From Lachnospiraceae bacterium (GTDB lineage Bacteria > Bacillota > Clostridia > Lachnospirales > Lachnospiraceae), in contig CAJTDN010000014.1 of assembly GCA_910574865.1 (NCBI GenBank), positions 1,264-65,263 on the forward strand: a stretch of DNA of 64,000 nt. Reading direction: 5' to 3'. This document shows, one piece after another, positions 1 to 8,329 of this stretch (position 1 is the stretch's first letter; each line of letters starts with the position of its first letter). Under the pieces are notes generated by a model. That model ran no database searches. It saw only the letters and a list, made by a program, of their open reading frames with translations, and was not told the DNA's origin. Made by a program: the position numbers and the translations under genes.

Positions 1-2706
1 CGGCAGACGCTGGTGCGCCAGTACAACGAGGAAATGAACAGCATCCGCCCCCGCGAGTATGACGGGCAGCATATCCGGTTTGCGGGCATGAACCCGGAAA
101 TTACGTTACGGGAACACCAGAAAAACGCCATCGCCCATGTGCTGTACGGCGGGAACACCCTGCTGGCCCATGAGGTGGGCGCGGGCAAGACCTTTGAAAT
201 GGTAGCCGCCGCGATGGAATCCAAGCGGCTGGGCCTGTGCCAGAAATCCCTCTTTGTGGTGCCGAACCACCTGACCGAGCAGTGGGCCTCCGAGTTTTTA
301 CGGCTCTACCCTTCCGCGAATATCCTTGTCACCACCAAAAAGGATTTTGAAAGCCACAACCGCAAGAAATTCTGCGCCCGTATCGCCACCGGGGACTATG
401 ACGCGGTGATTATCGGACACTCCCAGTTTGAGCGTATTCCCATCAGCCGGGAACGGTAGGAGCGCCTGCTGCGGGAGCAGATCAATGAGATTACCGACGG
501 GATTGCCGAGGTGGAGGCCAGCGGCGGGGAACGCTTTACCGTCAAGCAGCTGGAACGCACCAAAAAATCGTTGGAGGCAAGGCTGGAAAAATTGCAGGCC
601 GAGGGCCGCAAGGACGATGTGATTACCTTTGAACAGCTGGGCGTGGACCGGCTGTTTGTGGACGAGAGCCACAATTATAAGAACCTCTTTTTATACACCA
701 AAATGCGGAATGTGGCGGGGCTTTCCACCACAGACGCGCAGAAATCCTCCGATATGTTTGCCAAATGCCGCTACATGGACGAGATCACCGGCAGCCGGGG
801 CGTTGTGTTCGCCACCGGAACGCCGGTCAGCAACAGTATGACCGAACTTTATACCATCCAACGCTACCTTCAGTATGAACGGCTCCAGGAATTGAACATG
901 ACCCATTTCGACTGCTGGGCCAGCCGGTTCGGTGAAACGGTGACAGCCCTGGAACTGGCCCCGGAAGGGACCGGCTACCGGGCGCGGACAAGATTTTCCA
1001 AGTTTTTCAACCTGCCGGAGCTGATGAACCTGTTCAAAGAGGTAGCGGACATCAAGACCGCCGACCAGCTGGACCTGCCCACCCCGGAGGTGGAATACCA
1101 CAACATCGTGGCAAAGCCCACCGAACACCAGCAGGATATGGTAAAGGCCCTCTCCGAGCGCGCTGCCAAAGTCCATTCGGGAACCGTTGACCCATCAACC
1201 GACAATATGCTGAAAATCACCTCGGATGGCCGCAAGCTGGGGCTGGACCAGCGCATCATCAACCCCATGCTGCCAGACGAACCCGGCACAAAAGTCAACC
1301 GGTGCGTGGACAATATCCTGCAAATCTGGCGGGACGGACAGCCGGAAAAGCTGACCCAGCTGGTGTTTTGCGACATTTCCACACCCCTGGCGGCTGGCTC
1401 CAAAAAGGTGGCCAAGACGCTGGATAACCCGATGCTTCATGCGCTGGAACAAGCAATTCCAGAGCCGGAGAAACCGCTGGCCTTTACGGTCTATGAGGAC
1501 ATCCGGCAGAAACTCATCGCACAGGGTATGCCCGCCAGCCAGATCGCTTTTATCCATGAAGCAAATACCGAAGTCCGCAAAAAGGAGCTGTTCTCCAAAG
1601 TCCGCTCCGGCCAGGTGCGCGTCCTGTTAGGCTCCACCCAGAAGATGGGGGCCGGGACCAACGTGCAGGATTTGCTGGTGGCCCTTCACGATCTGGACTG
1701 CCCCTGGAGGCCCGGAGATCTGGCCCAGCGAAAAGGTCGGATCGAGCGCCAGGGCAACCAGAACCCGCTGGTCCATGTTTACCGCTATGTGACCGAAGGG
1801 ACATTTGACGCATACCTCTGGCAGACGGTGGAGAACAAGCAGAAATTCATTTCGCAGATCATGACTTCAAAATCCCCGGTCCGCAGCTGTGACGATGTGG
1901 ACGAAACCGCCCTGTCCTTTGCGGAGATCAAGGCCCTATGCGCCGGGGACCCCCGCATCAAGGAGCGTATGGATTTGGATGTGGAGGTATCCCGCTTAAA
2001 GCTGATGAAGGCCGACCACCAGAGCAAGCAGTACCGGCTGGAAGATCAGCTGTTAAAGCACTTCCCGGAGGAGATCGAGAAACACAAAGGCTTTATCCAG
2101 GGCCTGGAAACGGATATGGAAACCCTGGCGGCACACCCCCACCCGACAGACGGATTTACCGGCATGGAAGTCCGGGGCGATACGCTCACCGACAAAGAGA
2201 ACGCCGGAGCCGCCCTTTTGGACGCCTGCAAGGAGGTTAAAGGCTCCGATCCGGTGCAGGTCGGCAGCTACCGGGGATTTGCTATGTTTGTAACCTTTGA
2301 CGCTTTTCAGAAGGAATATATGCTCCAACTGAAAGGCCGCATGACCCACCGTACCGCCCTGGGCGCGGACCCGCGCGGCAACCTGACCCGTATTGACAAC
2401 GCGCTTTCCCAGATGCCCCAGCGGTTGGAAAGCGTCAAAGTCCAGCTGGATAACCTTTACCAGCAGCAGGCCGCCGCGAAGGAGGAAGTGGGCAAAGCCT
2501 TCCCCTATGAGGAGGAATTGCGGGTCAAGAACGCCCGTCTGGTGGAGCTGGATATGGAGCTGAACATGGACAGCAAGGGGCAGTCCCGTCCAGAAGCGGC
2601 GATTTCCAAGCGCGCAAGGCCCTCGGTGCTGGAAGGGCTGAAACGCCCCCTCCCGCCCCGCAGCATGGAAAAGAAACCCAGACAACAGGAACAGGAGGCA
2701 AGATAA
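1..2706 (+). pseudogene. ICE-borne SNF2/DEAD-type helicase, 5' end outside window, broken by an in-frame amber codon
   Basis: This is the C-terminal part of the very large helicase (often fused to a DNA methylase upstream) carried by Tn1549-like conjugative elements. Reading frame 1 is open from base 1 to a TAG at 457-459 and then stays open in the same frame to 2706. Helicase landmarks lie on both sides of the stop: Walker A GAGKT (178-192), Walker B DESH (661-672), motif III-like ATGTPVSNS (about 810-835), and the C-terminal GAGTNVQ and QRKGRIERQGNQ motifs (about 1645-1760). The stop replaces what would read RER-Q-ERLLREQ, so CAG to TAG is the simplest change. A long helical region follows to the end. 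The next gene starts 2 bp downstream. The protein may be dead, reinitiated from an internal start, or rescued by suppression. Family is clear; activity is unknown. Confidence 0.85.
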
Positions 2707-2707
2707 T

Positions 2708-3514
2708 ATGAACAGCAACGAAAAGAATACGGCCCTTTATGAGAAGATGGCCGCTGAACAGGATACCTTCCGGGATTGGCTGAAAAGCCAGTCCCCGGAG
2801 GAGGTCTTAAACCATGCCTATGAGTACACCGTCCGGGAGGACATTGTGCTGGCGATGGAGGAACTGGAACTCTCCGATAACCAGGCACAGGCGCTTCTGG
2901 ATTCCCCCTCGCCGCTGGCTGATGTGTACCGCCATTTTGAAAAGCTGGAAACCGGCTATATGGATGTGATCCGGGACAGCATTGAGGAACGGGCAAATGA
3001 GATGCACAGGGCAAAAGAGGAACAGAGAGCCGCCCCGGTTTATCCCCACTCCGCCGCCTATGCGTCCGAGCATGGGGAGATGGCGCAGTACCGCGCCTCC
3101 CTGCAAGCCAGTCTTGCCTGCAAAGAAGCCATTGAGCAGGCCATTAACGCCCACTATGGGGATAACCGTCTGAATACCGAGGCCGCTGTCAAAGAGGTGC
3201 TGGAACAGTTCGGGCCGGAGCGTATGCAGGTTATCCTTGCCAATACGGTGCTGAAAAAGGAGCATGACGGGCGCATCTCCCGCGATAACAAAGCCTGGGC
3301 GAAAACAATCCCCATGCCGGAGGATGGCGGCGATCCCCGCCACAGTTATGTCCTGGTGGTGGATAAGGTCAACCCCGGCCTGACCGACCTGTTTTTGAAG
3401 CAGGCGCGGAAAGTCCTTCAAGCCCCGGAGAAAGGCTCCGTCCTGGAAAAACTCAAACAGGAGCCGCCGGAACGCAGATCCGCCGCCCCTAAGAAACGGG
3501 AACCGGAACGATGA
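2708..3514 (+). CDS. DUF3848/DUF3849 domain protein of the ICE
   Basis: The product has 268 residues. Residues about 5-95 resemble DUF3848 (start NTALYEKMAAEQ, then NHAYEYTVREDIVLAME) and about 110-215 resemble DUF3849 (VYPHSAAYASEHGEM, later SRDNKAWA). Both domains are known almost only from conjugative and integrative elements of Clostridia; no biochemical role is established. No signal peptide or membrane segment is visible and the tail is basic. The gene starts 2 bp after the helicase gene and overlaps mobC by 4 bp, so it is part of one mobile-element operon. Family call is from remembered conserved motifs. Confidence 0.75.
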   Translation: MNSNEKNTALYEKMAAEQDTFRDWLKSQSPEEVLNHAYEYTVREDIVLAMEELELSDNQAQALLDSPSPLADVYRHFEKLETGYMDVIRDSIEERANEMHRAKEEQRAAPVYPHSAAYASEHGEMAQYRASLQASLACKEAIEQAINAHYGDNRLNTEAAVKEVLEQFGPERMQVILANTVLKKEHDGRISRDNKAWAKTIPMPEDGGDPRHSYVLVVDKVNPGLTDLFLKQARKVLQAPEKGSVLEKLKQEPPERRSAAPKKREPER

Positions 3515-3855
3515 GCGCGGCAAAGCGGAAACGGGAGGTGCAGGTGAATTTCCGGGTTTCCCCGGAGGAGCTGGCCCTGATTGAGCAGAAAATGGCCCAG
3601 CTTGGAACCGTCAACCGGGAAGCCTATCTGCGGAAAATGGCGCTGGACGGGTATGTGGTAAAGCTGGATTTGCCGGAGCTGAAGGAGCTGGTGTCCCTGA
3701 TGCGCTATTCCAGCAACAACCTGAACCAGCTGACCCGTAAAGTGCATGAAACCGGGCGGATTTATGACGCTGACCTGGAGGATATATCCCAGCGGCAGGA
3801 ACAACTTTGGGACGGTGTGCAGAAGATACTGGCCCAGCTTTCCAAGCTCTCCTGA
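3511..3855 (+). CDS. mobC: Relaxosome accessory protein MobC
   Basis: A 114-residue protein matching the MobC family, which helps the relaxase bind and melt oriT. The N-terminus has the ribbon-helix-helix look (REVQVNFRVSPEELALIEQKM), followed by the family segment with MRYSSNNLNQLTRKVHETG near residue 70. It starts at an ATG overlapping the previous stop by 4 bp, suggesting translational coupling. The relaxase partner lies about 2 kb downstream at 5819, separated from it by a toxin-antitoxin operon. That split is unusual because mobC and the relaxase gene are normally adjacent, and suggests the toxin-antitoxin operon was inserted between them. Confidence 0.85.
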   Translation: MSAAKRKREVQVNFRVSPEELALIEQKMAQLGTVNREAYLRKMALDGYVVKLDLPELKELVSLMRYSSNNLNQLTRKVHETGRIYDADLEDISQRQEQLWDGVQKILAQLSKLS

Positions 3856-3934
3856 CCGGATAGTTTGCTCCATCTGCGGAGGGAGGAACGGCGTTCTTCG
3901 CCGCGCCTTCCTCCGCTTTTTCTTTTTGCCGCTA

Positions 3935-3976
3935 TTTACTTTCGTGCTACAATCATGTATAATAGTAGCACGAAAG
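3935..3976 (+). promoter_or_regulatory. AbiE operon promoter inside a perfect 12-bp inverted repeat
   Basis: CTTTCGTGCTAC (3939-3950) and GTAGCACGAAAG (3965-3976) are perfect inverted repeats 14 bp apart. A perfect -10 TATAAT (3958-3963) lies between them, with a possible -35 TTTACT (3935-3940) at 17-bp spacing. AbiEi antitoxins are known to repress their own promoter by binding inverted repeats, so this is the likely autoregulatory operator. The start codon follows 11 bp after the right arm. Confidence 0.8.
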
Positions 3977-3987
3977 GAAGTGAGGGC

Positions 3988-4581
3988 ATGACACAGTTTG
4001 AACAGCTGGACACGATTTTAGAGGGACAACACGGTATGCTCCAAACATCAGAGGTGGTGAAACGGGGAATTCCAAAATCCGTTTTTTACAACTATGTGAA
4101 GGAAAAAGAATTGGAACAGGCGGCACATGGGGTTTATGTATCGCCGGATGCCTGGGTCGATGGGATGTACCTGCTCCATTTACGATGCAGCCAGGGGATT
4201 TTTTCTCATGAAACGGCGCTGTTTTTCCATGATCTGACCGACCGGGAGCCTTCCCCCTATTCCATTACCGTCAGACGGGGATACAGCACGACCAGATTGA
4301 AAGCGGACGGGATTTTGGTCTACACCATAAAACCGGAGCTGCATGACGTCGGAAAGAGTACGGCTCGAACCCCTTTCGGGCATACGGTTCCGGCTTATGA
4401 TATTGAGCGGACCATCTGCGACCTGCTTCGCTGCCGGAGCAGCATTGAGATGCAGACATTTCAAGGGGCGCTCAAAATGTACGCCTGCAGGAAAGAGAAA
4501 AACCTGCGGAGGCTGATGCAGTATGCAGGGCTGTTCCGGGTTGAAAAAATTTTGCGGCAGTATTTGGAGGTGCTATTATGA
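3988..4581 (+). CDS. abiEi: Type IV toxin-antitoxin antitoxin AbiEi
   Basis: A 197-residue antitoxin/repressor of the AbiE system. The N-terminal winged helix spans about residues 1-60 (TILEGQHGMLQTSEVVKRGI, then FYNYVKEKELEQAAHGVY). The conserved FSHETALFFHDLTDREP follows, and the C-terminal domain ends KILRQYLEVLL. The start at 3988 places AAAGGAAG upstream and the palindromic operator immediately before it; a longer upstream reading has no good ribosome site. It overlaps abiEii by 4 bp, as is usual for the pair. AbiEi neutralises AbiEii without stable complex formation (type IV) and represses transcription. The likely role here is stabilising the element or blocking phages. Confidence 0.9.
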   Translation: MTQFEQLDTILEGQHGMLQTSEVVKRGIPKSVFYNYVKEKELEQAAHGVYVSPDAWVDGMYLLHLRCSQGIFSHETALFFHDLTDREPSPYSITVRRGYSTTRLKADGILVYTIKPELHDVGKSTARTPFGHTVPAYDIERTICDLLRCRSSIEMQTFQGALKMYACRKEKNLRRLMQYAGLFRVEKILRQYLEVLL

Positions 4582-5432
4582 TAAAGACAGCAAGGCAGCT
4601 GAAAGATTTGATCCGCAATCTCGCAAAGGAGAAATCGGCGGACGCACAGATTTTGATGCGGAACTATATGATGGAGCGTTTCCTGGAACGTATTTCCCTT
4701 TCTGAATATCGGGATAACTTTATTTTGAAAGGCGGGATGCTGGTTGCCGCAATGGTAGGGTTGGATGCCCGGTCTACAATGGATTTAGACGCAACCGTCA
4801 GAGGGGCCAGCGTGAATGTGGAGGACATTGAAAATCTGATGTCCTCTATCATAGCAGTCCCCATTGAGGACGGTGTGGAGTTCCAGGTGAAAAGCATTTC
4901 GGAAATCATGGACGAGGCCGAGTATCCGGGGATTCGGGTCAGCATGGCCACTGTCTTTGACGGGGTGGTGACGCCGCTGAAAATTGATATTTCTACCGGG
5001 GATGTGATTACGCCGAGGGCAGTCCGGTACAGGTTCCGGCTTATGCTGGAGGAACGCTCCATTGATATTTGGGCGTACAATCTGGAAACCGTACTTGCGG
5101 AAAAGCTGGAAACAATGATTGCCCGGACCATAACAAACACCCGTATGAGGGATTTTTATGACCTCTACATTCTGGAACAGCTTCATGGAAGATCGCTGGA
5201 TTCCGATATTCTCCGCCACGCGCTCCTTGCTACCGCCCGCAAGCGCGGGACCGAGAGGCGTTTGAAAGAAGCGAAGGAAGTGTTTTCCGAAGTAGAAAAC
5301 AGCCATGCGATGCAGGCGCTTTGGTCCGCTTACCGCAGGAAATTTTCCTATGCGGCTGATCTGGAATGGAACACCGTTATGGGGGCGGTCCACCGTTTGT
5401 ATGCTCTGACAGAGGACAGTGAATCGGAATGA
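4578..5432 (+). CDS. abiEii: Type IV toxin AbiEii, nucleotidyltransferase
   Basis: A 284-residue nucleotidyltransferase-fold toxin. The AbiEii/AbiGii hallmarks are present: FILKGGMLVAAM (about residue 48), the catalytic-type RSTMDLDAT segment (about 66), KIDISTGD (about 135) and LAEKLETMIAR followed by RMRDFYDLYIL (about 175-200). Homologous AbiE toxins are proposed to transfer nucleotides and cause bacteriostasis, and AbiE systems abort phage infection. The gene overlaps the antitoxin by 4 bp and the next small gene by 4 bp, so all three form one transcript. No lesion is visible. Confidence 0.9.
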   Translation: MIKTARQLKDLIRNLAKEKSADAQILMRNYMMERFLERISLSEYRDNFILKGGMLVAAMVGLDARSTMDLDATVRGASVNVEDIENLMSSIIAVPIEDGVEFQVKSISEIMDEAEYPGIRVSMATVFDGVVTPLKIDISTGDVITPRAVRYRFRLMLEERSIDIWAYNLETVLAEKLETMIARTITNTRMRDFYDLYILEQLHGRSLDSDILRHALLATARKRGTERRLKEAKEVFSEVENSHAMQALWSAYRRKFSYAADLEWNTVMGAVHRLYALTEDSESE

Positions 5433-5761
5433 AAAAGCGTGGGCATTACTGCAAAATCTGCGGTGAGTATAAATCAAACGAAAAGTTTTCGGGTAAAGGC
5501 CATGCGGCGCATATCTGCAAAACCTGCGCCTCCCTGCCGCCGGAAAAGAAATCTGAAATGGCGGCAATGAACCGCCTGCTGAATCTCCCCTGGCGGCTTT
5601 CAAAGGAGCAGATTTCTTGGCTGAAAAAGAGGATGCACGATAAACGCCCGGACATTCGGGCGCTCGCAAAGGAACAATATGAAATGCGCTTTTCGCCAGC
5701 CCGGTTCGAGGAGGATGAACCAAACGGAGATTTCACAGATTTTCCCTATGACATACTTTGA
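5429..5761 (+). CDS. Small zinc-ribbon-like protein in the AbiE operon, function unknown
   Basis: A 110-residue protein with two CxxC pairs near the N-terminus (YCKICGEYK and HICKTCASL), a likely zinc knuckle, followed by a basic helical region and an acidic tail. It overlaps abiEii by 4 bp and precedes a strong terminator, so it is the third gene of the toxin-antitoxin operon. I do not recognise a named family. It could be an accessory regulator or a passenger of the element. The spacing suggests co-translation with the toxin. Confidence 0.65.
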   Translation: MKKRGHYCKICGEYKSNEKFSGKGHAAHICKTCASLPPEKKSEMAAMNRLLNLPWRLSKEQISWLKKRMHDKRPDIRALAKEQYEMRFSPARFEEDEPNGDFTDFPYDIL

Positions 5762-5770
5762 ATAACCAGC

Positions 5771-5801
5771 AACGGCCTGTTCATCAGGCCGTTATTTTTT
5801 T
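5771..5801 (+). terminator. Rho-independent terminator after the AbiE operon
   Basis: A perfect 9-bp stem AACGGCCTG/CAGGCCGTT with a 5-base loop is followed by ATTTTTTTT. It ends 17 bp before the relaxase start, separating the toxin-antitoxin transcript from mobA. Confidence 0.85.
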
Positions 5802-5818
5802 GAGAGGAGGATTCCATC

Positions 5819-7237
5819 ATGGCAACCACACGCATCATGCCGCTGCACATTGGCAAAGGCCGCACCGAAAGTCAGGCAGTCAGTGACATCATCGACTATG
5901 TATCCAACCCACAAAAGACAGACAACGGCAGGCTCGTCACCGGCTTTGCGTGTGACAGCCGGGTAGCCGACGCCGAGTTTCTGCTGGCGAAACGGGAGTA
6001 CATTTCCACCACTGGCCGGGTACGGGGCGCGGACGATGTACTTGCCTACCATGTCCGGCAGTCCTTTGTCCCCGGCGAGATTACCCCGGAAGAAGCCAAC
6101 CGGCTGGGCGTGGAGTTTGCAAAGCGGTTCACCAAGGGCAATCATGCCTTTGTGGTCTGCACCCATATCGACAAATCCCATATCCATAACCACATCATCT
6201 GGAACGCGGTCAATCTGAACTGTGACCGGAAATTCCGAAACTTTTGGGGCAGTACCCGCGCGGTCCGGCGGCTCAACGATACCATCTGCGTTGAGAATGG
6301 CTATTCCATTGTAGAGGACCCAAAACCGCATGGAAAAAGCTACAACAAATGGCTGGGGGATCAGGCGAAGCCCTCCCACCGGGAACAGCTCCGCGTGATG
6401 ATTGACCAGGCATTAGAACAGAAACCGGCAGACTTTGACGGGCTGTTAAAACTGCTTACAGAAATGGGCTGTGAAGTGTCGCGCCGGGGACAGGCAATCC
6501 GGCTCAAAGCCCCCGGCTGGAAGAATGTTGCCCGCATGGATGAAAAACTGGGCGAGGGATATAGTGAAGATGAAATACGGGCGGTCCTTGCCGGAGAAAA
6601 GCAGCATACGCCCCGCAGAAAAGACGCGGTTTCAACTCCCACTCCCAAGGTCAATCTTCTGGTGGATATTCAGGCAAAATTGCAGGCCGGAAAAGGCGCT
6701 GGCTACGCGCGCTGGGCAAAGGTATTTAACCTCAAACAGATGGCGCAGACAATGAACTATCTCACTGAGCATGGCCTGCTGGAATACGCAGTCTTGGAAG
6801 AAAAAGCGGCGGCTGCTACTACCCGCCACAATGAGCTGTCGGCGCAGATCAAGGCGGCGGAAACCCGCATGGCGGAGATAGCCGTACTGCGGATCCACAT
6901 CATCAATTATGTGAAAACCCGCGAGGTCTATGCGGCCTACCGCAAGGCGGGATATTCCAAGAAATTTTTAGCGGAACATGAAGCGGATATTCTGCTCCAC
7001 AAGGCGGCAAAGCAGGCATTTGACGATTTGGGTATCAAGAAGCTGCCCACCGTCAAGAGCTTGCAGGCCGAGTATGCCCAGCTATTGGAAGGAAAGAAAA
7101 AAGACTATGCCGAGTACCGGCGCTCCCGCGAGGAAATGCAGGAACTGCTGGCCGCAAAAGCCAACGTAGACCGGCTAATGGGATACGGGGAGGAACGCCA
7201 GAATGACCGGGAAAAGGAACAGGGGCAGGACCGCTGA
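5819..7237 (+). CDS. mobA: MOBP-type relaxase
   Basis: A 472-residue relaxase that nicks oriT and stays bound to the 5' end during conjugative transfer. Tyr27 in IIDYVSNPQKT is the likely catalytic tyrosine. YHVRQSF (about residue 79) and the metal-binding cluster His116, His121, His123 and His125 (in HIDKSHIHNH) define the relaxase fold. The C-terminal half is helical and charged, typical of the partner-binding region. GAGAGGAGG lies just upstream of the ATG. Immediately downstream are hairpins and a sequence like an IncP nick site. Confidence 0.9.
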   Translation: MATTRIMPLHIGKGRTESQAVSDIIDYVSNPQKTDNGRLVTGFACDSRVADAEFLLAKREYISTTGRVRGADDVLAYHVRQSFVPGEITPEEANRLGVEFAKRFTKGNHAFVVCTHIDKSHIHNHIIWNAVNLNCDRKFRNFWGSTRAVRRLNDTICVENGYSIVEDPKPHGKSYNKWLGDQAKPSHREQLRVMIDQALEQKPADFDGLLKLLTEMGCEVSRRGQAIRLKAPGWKNVARMDEKLGEGYSEDEIRAVLAGEKQHTPRRKDAVSTPTPKVNLLVDIQAKLQAGKGAGYARWAKVFNLKQMAQTMNYLTEHGLLEYAVLEEKAAAATTRHNELSAQIKAAETRMAEIAVLRIHIINYVKTREVYAAYRKAGYSKKFLAEHEADILLHKAAKQAFDDLGIKKLPTVKSLQAEYAQLLEGKKKDYAEYRRSREEMQELLAAKANVDRLMGYGEERQNDREKEQGQDR

Positions 7238-7283
7238 CGCGCCTGTTTTTTCGCATTTTCTCACCGCCGCAGGCAGGTGAAAA

Positions 7284-7390
7284 GCGTTCCGCAGGAACGC
7301 GCAGCCACAGAATGAAATTCTGTGTTCAAAAGGGGCTTGGGGAATCCCCAACAAGCAGCGCCAGGAGCCGGATGGCTATCCTGGGGCATT
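7284..7390. other. Candidate origin of transfer (oriT) with three palindromes
   Basis: Three back-to-back palindromes follow the relaxase gene: GCGTTCC-GCA-GGAACGC (7284-7300), CACAGAAT-GAA-ATTCTGTG (7306-7324) and TTGGGGA-A-TCCCCAA (7337-7351). Then CTATCCTG (7376-7383) is identical to the core of the IncP/MOBP nick region, in which cutting follows the final G. Clustered repeats, a nick-like sequence and a neighbouring MOBP relaxase together support an oriT. The position downstream rather than upstream of the relaxase is a caveat. Confidence 0.5.
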
Positions 7391-7510
7391 GCTTGCCAGT
7401 CTTATCAGAAATATCTGACAATTAATTTCATCTTAATCCATAAGTACCGTATTCTTGCATCATTCGAGAGGAAGAAATATAATCGGTGAAAGTTGTGCGG
7501 AGATATTGAT

Positions 7511-7591
7511 ATGGACTATGTATCAAGATTACAGCCGAATGATATTAGGACCGCGCAACGGAAATTTGAAGTCTGTTGTGTGGTTTTGTAA
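7511..7591 (+). CDS. 26-codon ORF, possibly a gene remnant
   Basis: ATG at 7511 opens 26 codons (MDYVSRLQPNDIRTAQRKFE, then six more residues) before TAA. The first 20 residues look protein-like, while the last six (VCCVVL) do not. It lies between the relaxase gene and the cargo, as if the start of an element gene had been cut by insertion of the cargo. The ribosome site is weak. It may be non-coding. Confidence 0.3.
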   Translation: MDYVSRLQPNDIRTAQRKFEVCCVVL

Positions 7592-7600
7592 AAAATAACT

Positions 7601-7636
7601 TCTCTCCATCTCAACTCCATCTTTCTATGTTACACT
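7601..7636 (+). promoter_or_regulatory. Promoter of the two-component operon with 11-bp direct repeats
   Basis: Two tandem 11-mers, TCTCTCCATCT (7601-7611) and CAACTCCATCT (7612-7622), end 8 bp before a -10-like TACACT (7631-7636). The same repeat and the same distance occur before the transporter operon at 10764-10821. OmpR-family regulators bind tandem half-sites at about 11-bp spacing, so this is the probable autoregulatory site of the response regulator at 7655. Confidence 0.7.
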
Positions 7637-7654
7637 ACTCTTGGAGGTGTCATA

Positions 7655-8329
7655 ATGCCAAAAAAGATTTTAGTAATCGAGGATGAAGAATCCATTCGCA
7701 ATATAATCCGGGTCTTTTTGGAAGATGCCGGCTATACCGTATTTGTAGCCGGGGACGGTCTGGAAGGAGTCAACAAATTTCACGAAAAAAGTCCCGACCT
7801 GGTTCTGCTGGATCTGATGCTTCCTAAGATGAATGGCTTTACCGTATGCGATATTTTGCGGAAAGAAAGCCGAACTCCCATCATCATGCTCACCGCCTTG
7901 GATGATGATGACAGCCAGTTGAAGGGTTTTGATACCCTGGCCGATGACTATATTACCAAGCCTTTTTCTATGCCGGTGGTAATGAAACACATTGAAGCGG
8001 TATTACGCCGCACAGAACCGGCCGCGTCGGAACCTTCGGTCATCCGCTATAAAGCACTTGTTTTGGATGCAGATAGTTTTTCTGTCCAGGTAAATGGGTC
8101 GCCTGTGTCCCTCACGACCCGGGAATTTGAAATACTGAAATTTTTACTGGAAAATCAGGGGCGGGTCTTTACACGCGATAACCTCCTGGACAGGATATGG
8201 GACTACGATTATGTGGGCGATGAAAAAATAATTAACACACATATCAAGAACATCCGTAAAAAACTGGGTGTTGACTATATTGAAACCATCAGAGGGGTGG
8301 GATATAAGATTGAAAAAGAAAATCAGTGA
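7655..8329 (+). CDS. OmpR-family response regulator
   Basis: A 224-residue cytoplasmic DNA-binding regulator. The receiver domain (1-120) has the acidic pocket Glu9/Asp10, phospho-acceptor Asp53 in LLDLMLPKMNG and the conserved lysine in YITKPFS. The winged-helix effector domain (about 128-222) shows LTTREFEILKFLLENQGRVF, the signature of the OmpR/PhoB group. GGAGGTG precedes the ATG. The sensor kinase gene overlaps it by 20 bp. Likely targets are its own promoter and the ABC-transporter operon, judged by shared 11-bp repeats. The stimulus is unknown. Confidence 0.92.
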   Translation: MPKKILVIEDEESIRNIIRVFLEDAGYTVFVAGDGLEGVNKFHEKSPDLVLLDLMLPKMNGFTVCDILRKESRTPIIMLTALDDDDSQLKGFDTLADDYITKPFSMPVVMKHIEAVLRRTEPAASEPSVIRYKALVLDADSFSVQVNGSPVSLTTREFEILKFLLENQGRVFTRDNLLDRIWDYDYVGDEKIINTHIKNIRKKLGVDYIETIRGVGYKIEKENQ

